Positions 63,346-64,000 of a stretch of DNA of 64,000 nucleotides are shown here, in pieces. Origin of the DNA: Pseudopontixanthobacter vadosimaris (lineage in GTDB: Bacteria > Pseudomonadota > Alphaproteobacteria > Sphingomonadales > Sphingomonadaceae). Position 1 is the stretch's first letter; each line of letters begins with the position of its first letter. The translations under genes were made by a program, and so were the position numbers. The DNA is taken from positions 62,001 to 126,000 of the forward strand of contig NZ_JABASZ010000037.1 in assembly GCF_012979275.1 (NCBI RefSeq). Direction: 5' to 3'. The notes under the pieces are model-generated. The model was not told where the DNA came from. It did no database searches and saw only the letters and a program-made list of their open reading frames with translations.

Positions 63346-64000
63346 GTGGTGCGGCAGCTTCTCGCCCGCTTCGGCTCCGTGCTGCGAGACGGGTTCCGTA
63401 TCTGGTGGCTGGCGCCGCTGGTCCCGGCGCTGGTTGCCGTGCCCGAAGCGATCCAGCATGTCGTCGAGATCAGGATCGGGATGTTCGAAAGCCGCGAAGC
63501 CTTCAACCTGCTGGCGGGCGATCCCCGGCGCATGGCCTGGGGCTATCCCAAGGTGGCCGGAGTGCTGCTCGCCATCCTTGCCACCGTTCGCTTTCTGGGA
63601 ACGCGGAACCGCAAGGACGCATGGTGGGATTTGCGCGATGTTGCCTGGAAGAACCTGCTGTACGCGGTTGTCCTGATTGCCGCTTCGATCGTTCCCGGCT
63701 TGCTGCTGGAAGGCAGCATGGGTGCGGATGCGGCCGAGTGGGTGCACAGAGCCTTTTCGCTCGCCATTCTGCCGCTGCTGCCCCTCATGGTTCTGGCCCT
63801 TGCCGGTGATAGCAAGCTGAGCTTGCGCCGCGCCTATCGCTTGCCGGGATGGGTCGCATCGCTGCGCCTGCTCGTTTTCGTGGCGATCGTCTGGGTGCCG
63901 CTGCAAAGGTGGCACGGGCTGAACCATACATGGGCGCTGGGCGCGCCGGATGTCGCCGTATGGGCGCTGATGACGCTCGACGTAATCGTCGTCGGGGTGC
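63346..64000 (+). CDS. Polytopic membrane protein, unknown function, 3' truncated by window edge
   Basis: Starts at GTG 63346 (or GTG 63349) two bases after the ispG stop and stays open to the end (218 codons). Reads VVRQLLARFGSVLRDGFRIW, then hydrophobic helices (WWLAPLVPALVAVPEAI, VAGVLLAILATVRFLG, NLLYAVVLIAASIVPGLLL, FSLAILPLLPLMVLALAG, LRLLVFVAIVWVPL). At least five membrane segments. No family recognised. Likely in an operon with ispG. Confidence 0.7.
   Translation, partial: MVRQLLARFGSVLRDGFRIWWLAPLVPALVAVPEAIQHVVEIRIGMFESREAFNLLAGDPRRMAWGYPKVAGVLLAILATVRFLGTRNRKDAWWDLRDVAWKNLLYAVVLIAASIVPGLLLEGSMGADAAEWVHRAFSLAILPLLPLMVLALAGDSKLSLRRAYRLPGWVASLRLLVFVAIVWVPLQRWHGLNHTWALGAPDVAVWALMTLDVIVVGV

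Overview
This GC-rich window comes from an alphaproteobacterial chromosome, most likely Sphingomonadales (Erythrobacteraceae/Sphingomonadaceae type). The assignment rests on gene content: a PhyR-NepR-EcfG general stress module with matching GGAAC promoters, a MetH split into two genes, a two-subunit glycine decarboxylase P protein behind a tandem glycine riboswitch, class I PHA synthase with phasin, a YghO-like acyltransferase of the kind linked to bacterial ceramide synthesis, and LptF/LptG with rare start codons. Dense operons with ATGA and TGATG overlaps are the rule.

Layout. 1-3.4 kb: end of a crotonase, 3-hydroxyisobutyrate dehydrogenase, a shortened Nmad3-like remnant and a flippase-type membrane protein. 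3.4-8.5 kb (minus): gcvT-gcvH-gcvPA-gcvPB preceded by the riboswitch. 8.5-14.1 kb (minus): an ArsR-methyltransferase fusion, metF, and metH in two pieces, all translationally coupled, with a palindromic operator candidate over the promoter. 14.4-20.2 kb: DEAD-box helicase, YaiI-like protein, hemerythrin, tRNA-Thr, tRNA-Cys, acyl-CoA thioesterase and a second crotonase. 20.2-25.1 kb: alanine transaminase, phaC, phasin, clpS. 25.2-30.6 kb: lptF, lptG, a GNAT, a small lipoprotein, a fatty-acid-hydroxylase family protein and the YghO-like acyltransferase. 30.6-37.6 kb: the general stress region (single-domain response regulator, Crp/Fnr regulator, phyR, CHASE kinase, nepR, ecfG, AI-2E permease) with three clear EcfG-type promoters, one of them bidirectional. 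37.6-45.5 kb: iron superoxide dismutase, dicarboxylate symporter, glmM, thiD, a LOG-family protein and a secreted DUF305-LVIVD fusion.

45.6-55.9 kb is a compact 10.3-kb integrated element in tRNA-Gln(CTG), bounded by a perfect 16-bp direct repeat. It encodes a Toprim/AAA replication protein, two tiny proteins, an HNH nuclease, large terminase, a HTH-like regulator, HK97-type major capsid, prohead protease, portal, a small protein and a tyrosine integrase, with no recognisable tail, lysis or head-tail connector genes. This is the gene set expected of a capsid-forming phage satellite (cf-PICI-like) rather than a whole phage, but with capsid-protease-portal order inverted relative to the usual portal-protease-capsid, and the integrase translationally coupled to the end of the capsid operon. 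It is the most unusual system in the window.

55.9-64 kb: housekeeping again (tRNA-Gln, Ppx/GppA with a basic extension, rlmE, cytochrome c, prephenate dehydratase, mechanosensitive channel behind a likely EcfG promoter with a duplicated -35 region, GNAT, ispG, start of a membrane protein). No rRNA, IS element or CRISPR array was seen. All calls come from reading the sequence; no database search was run.
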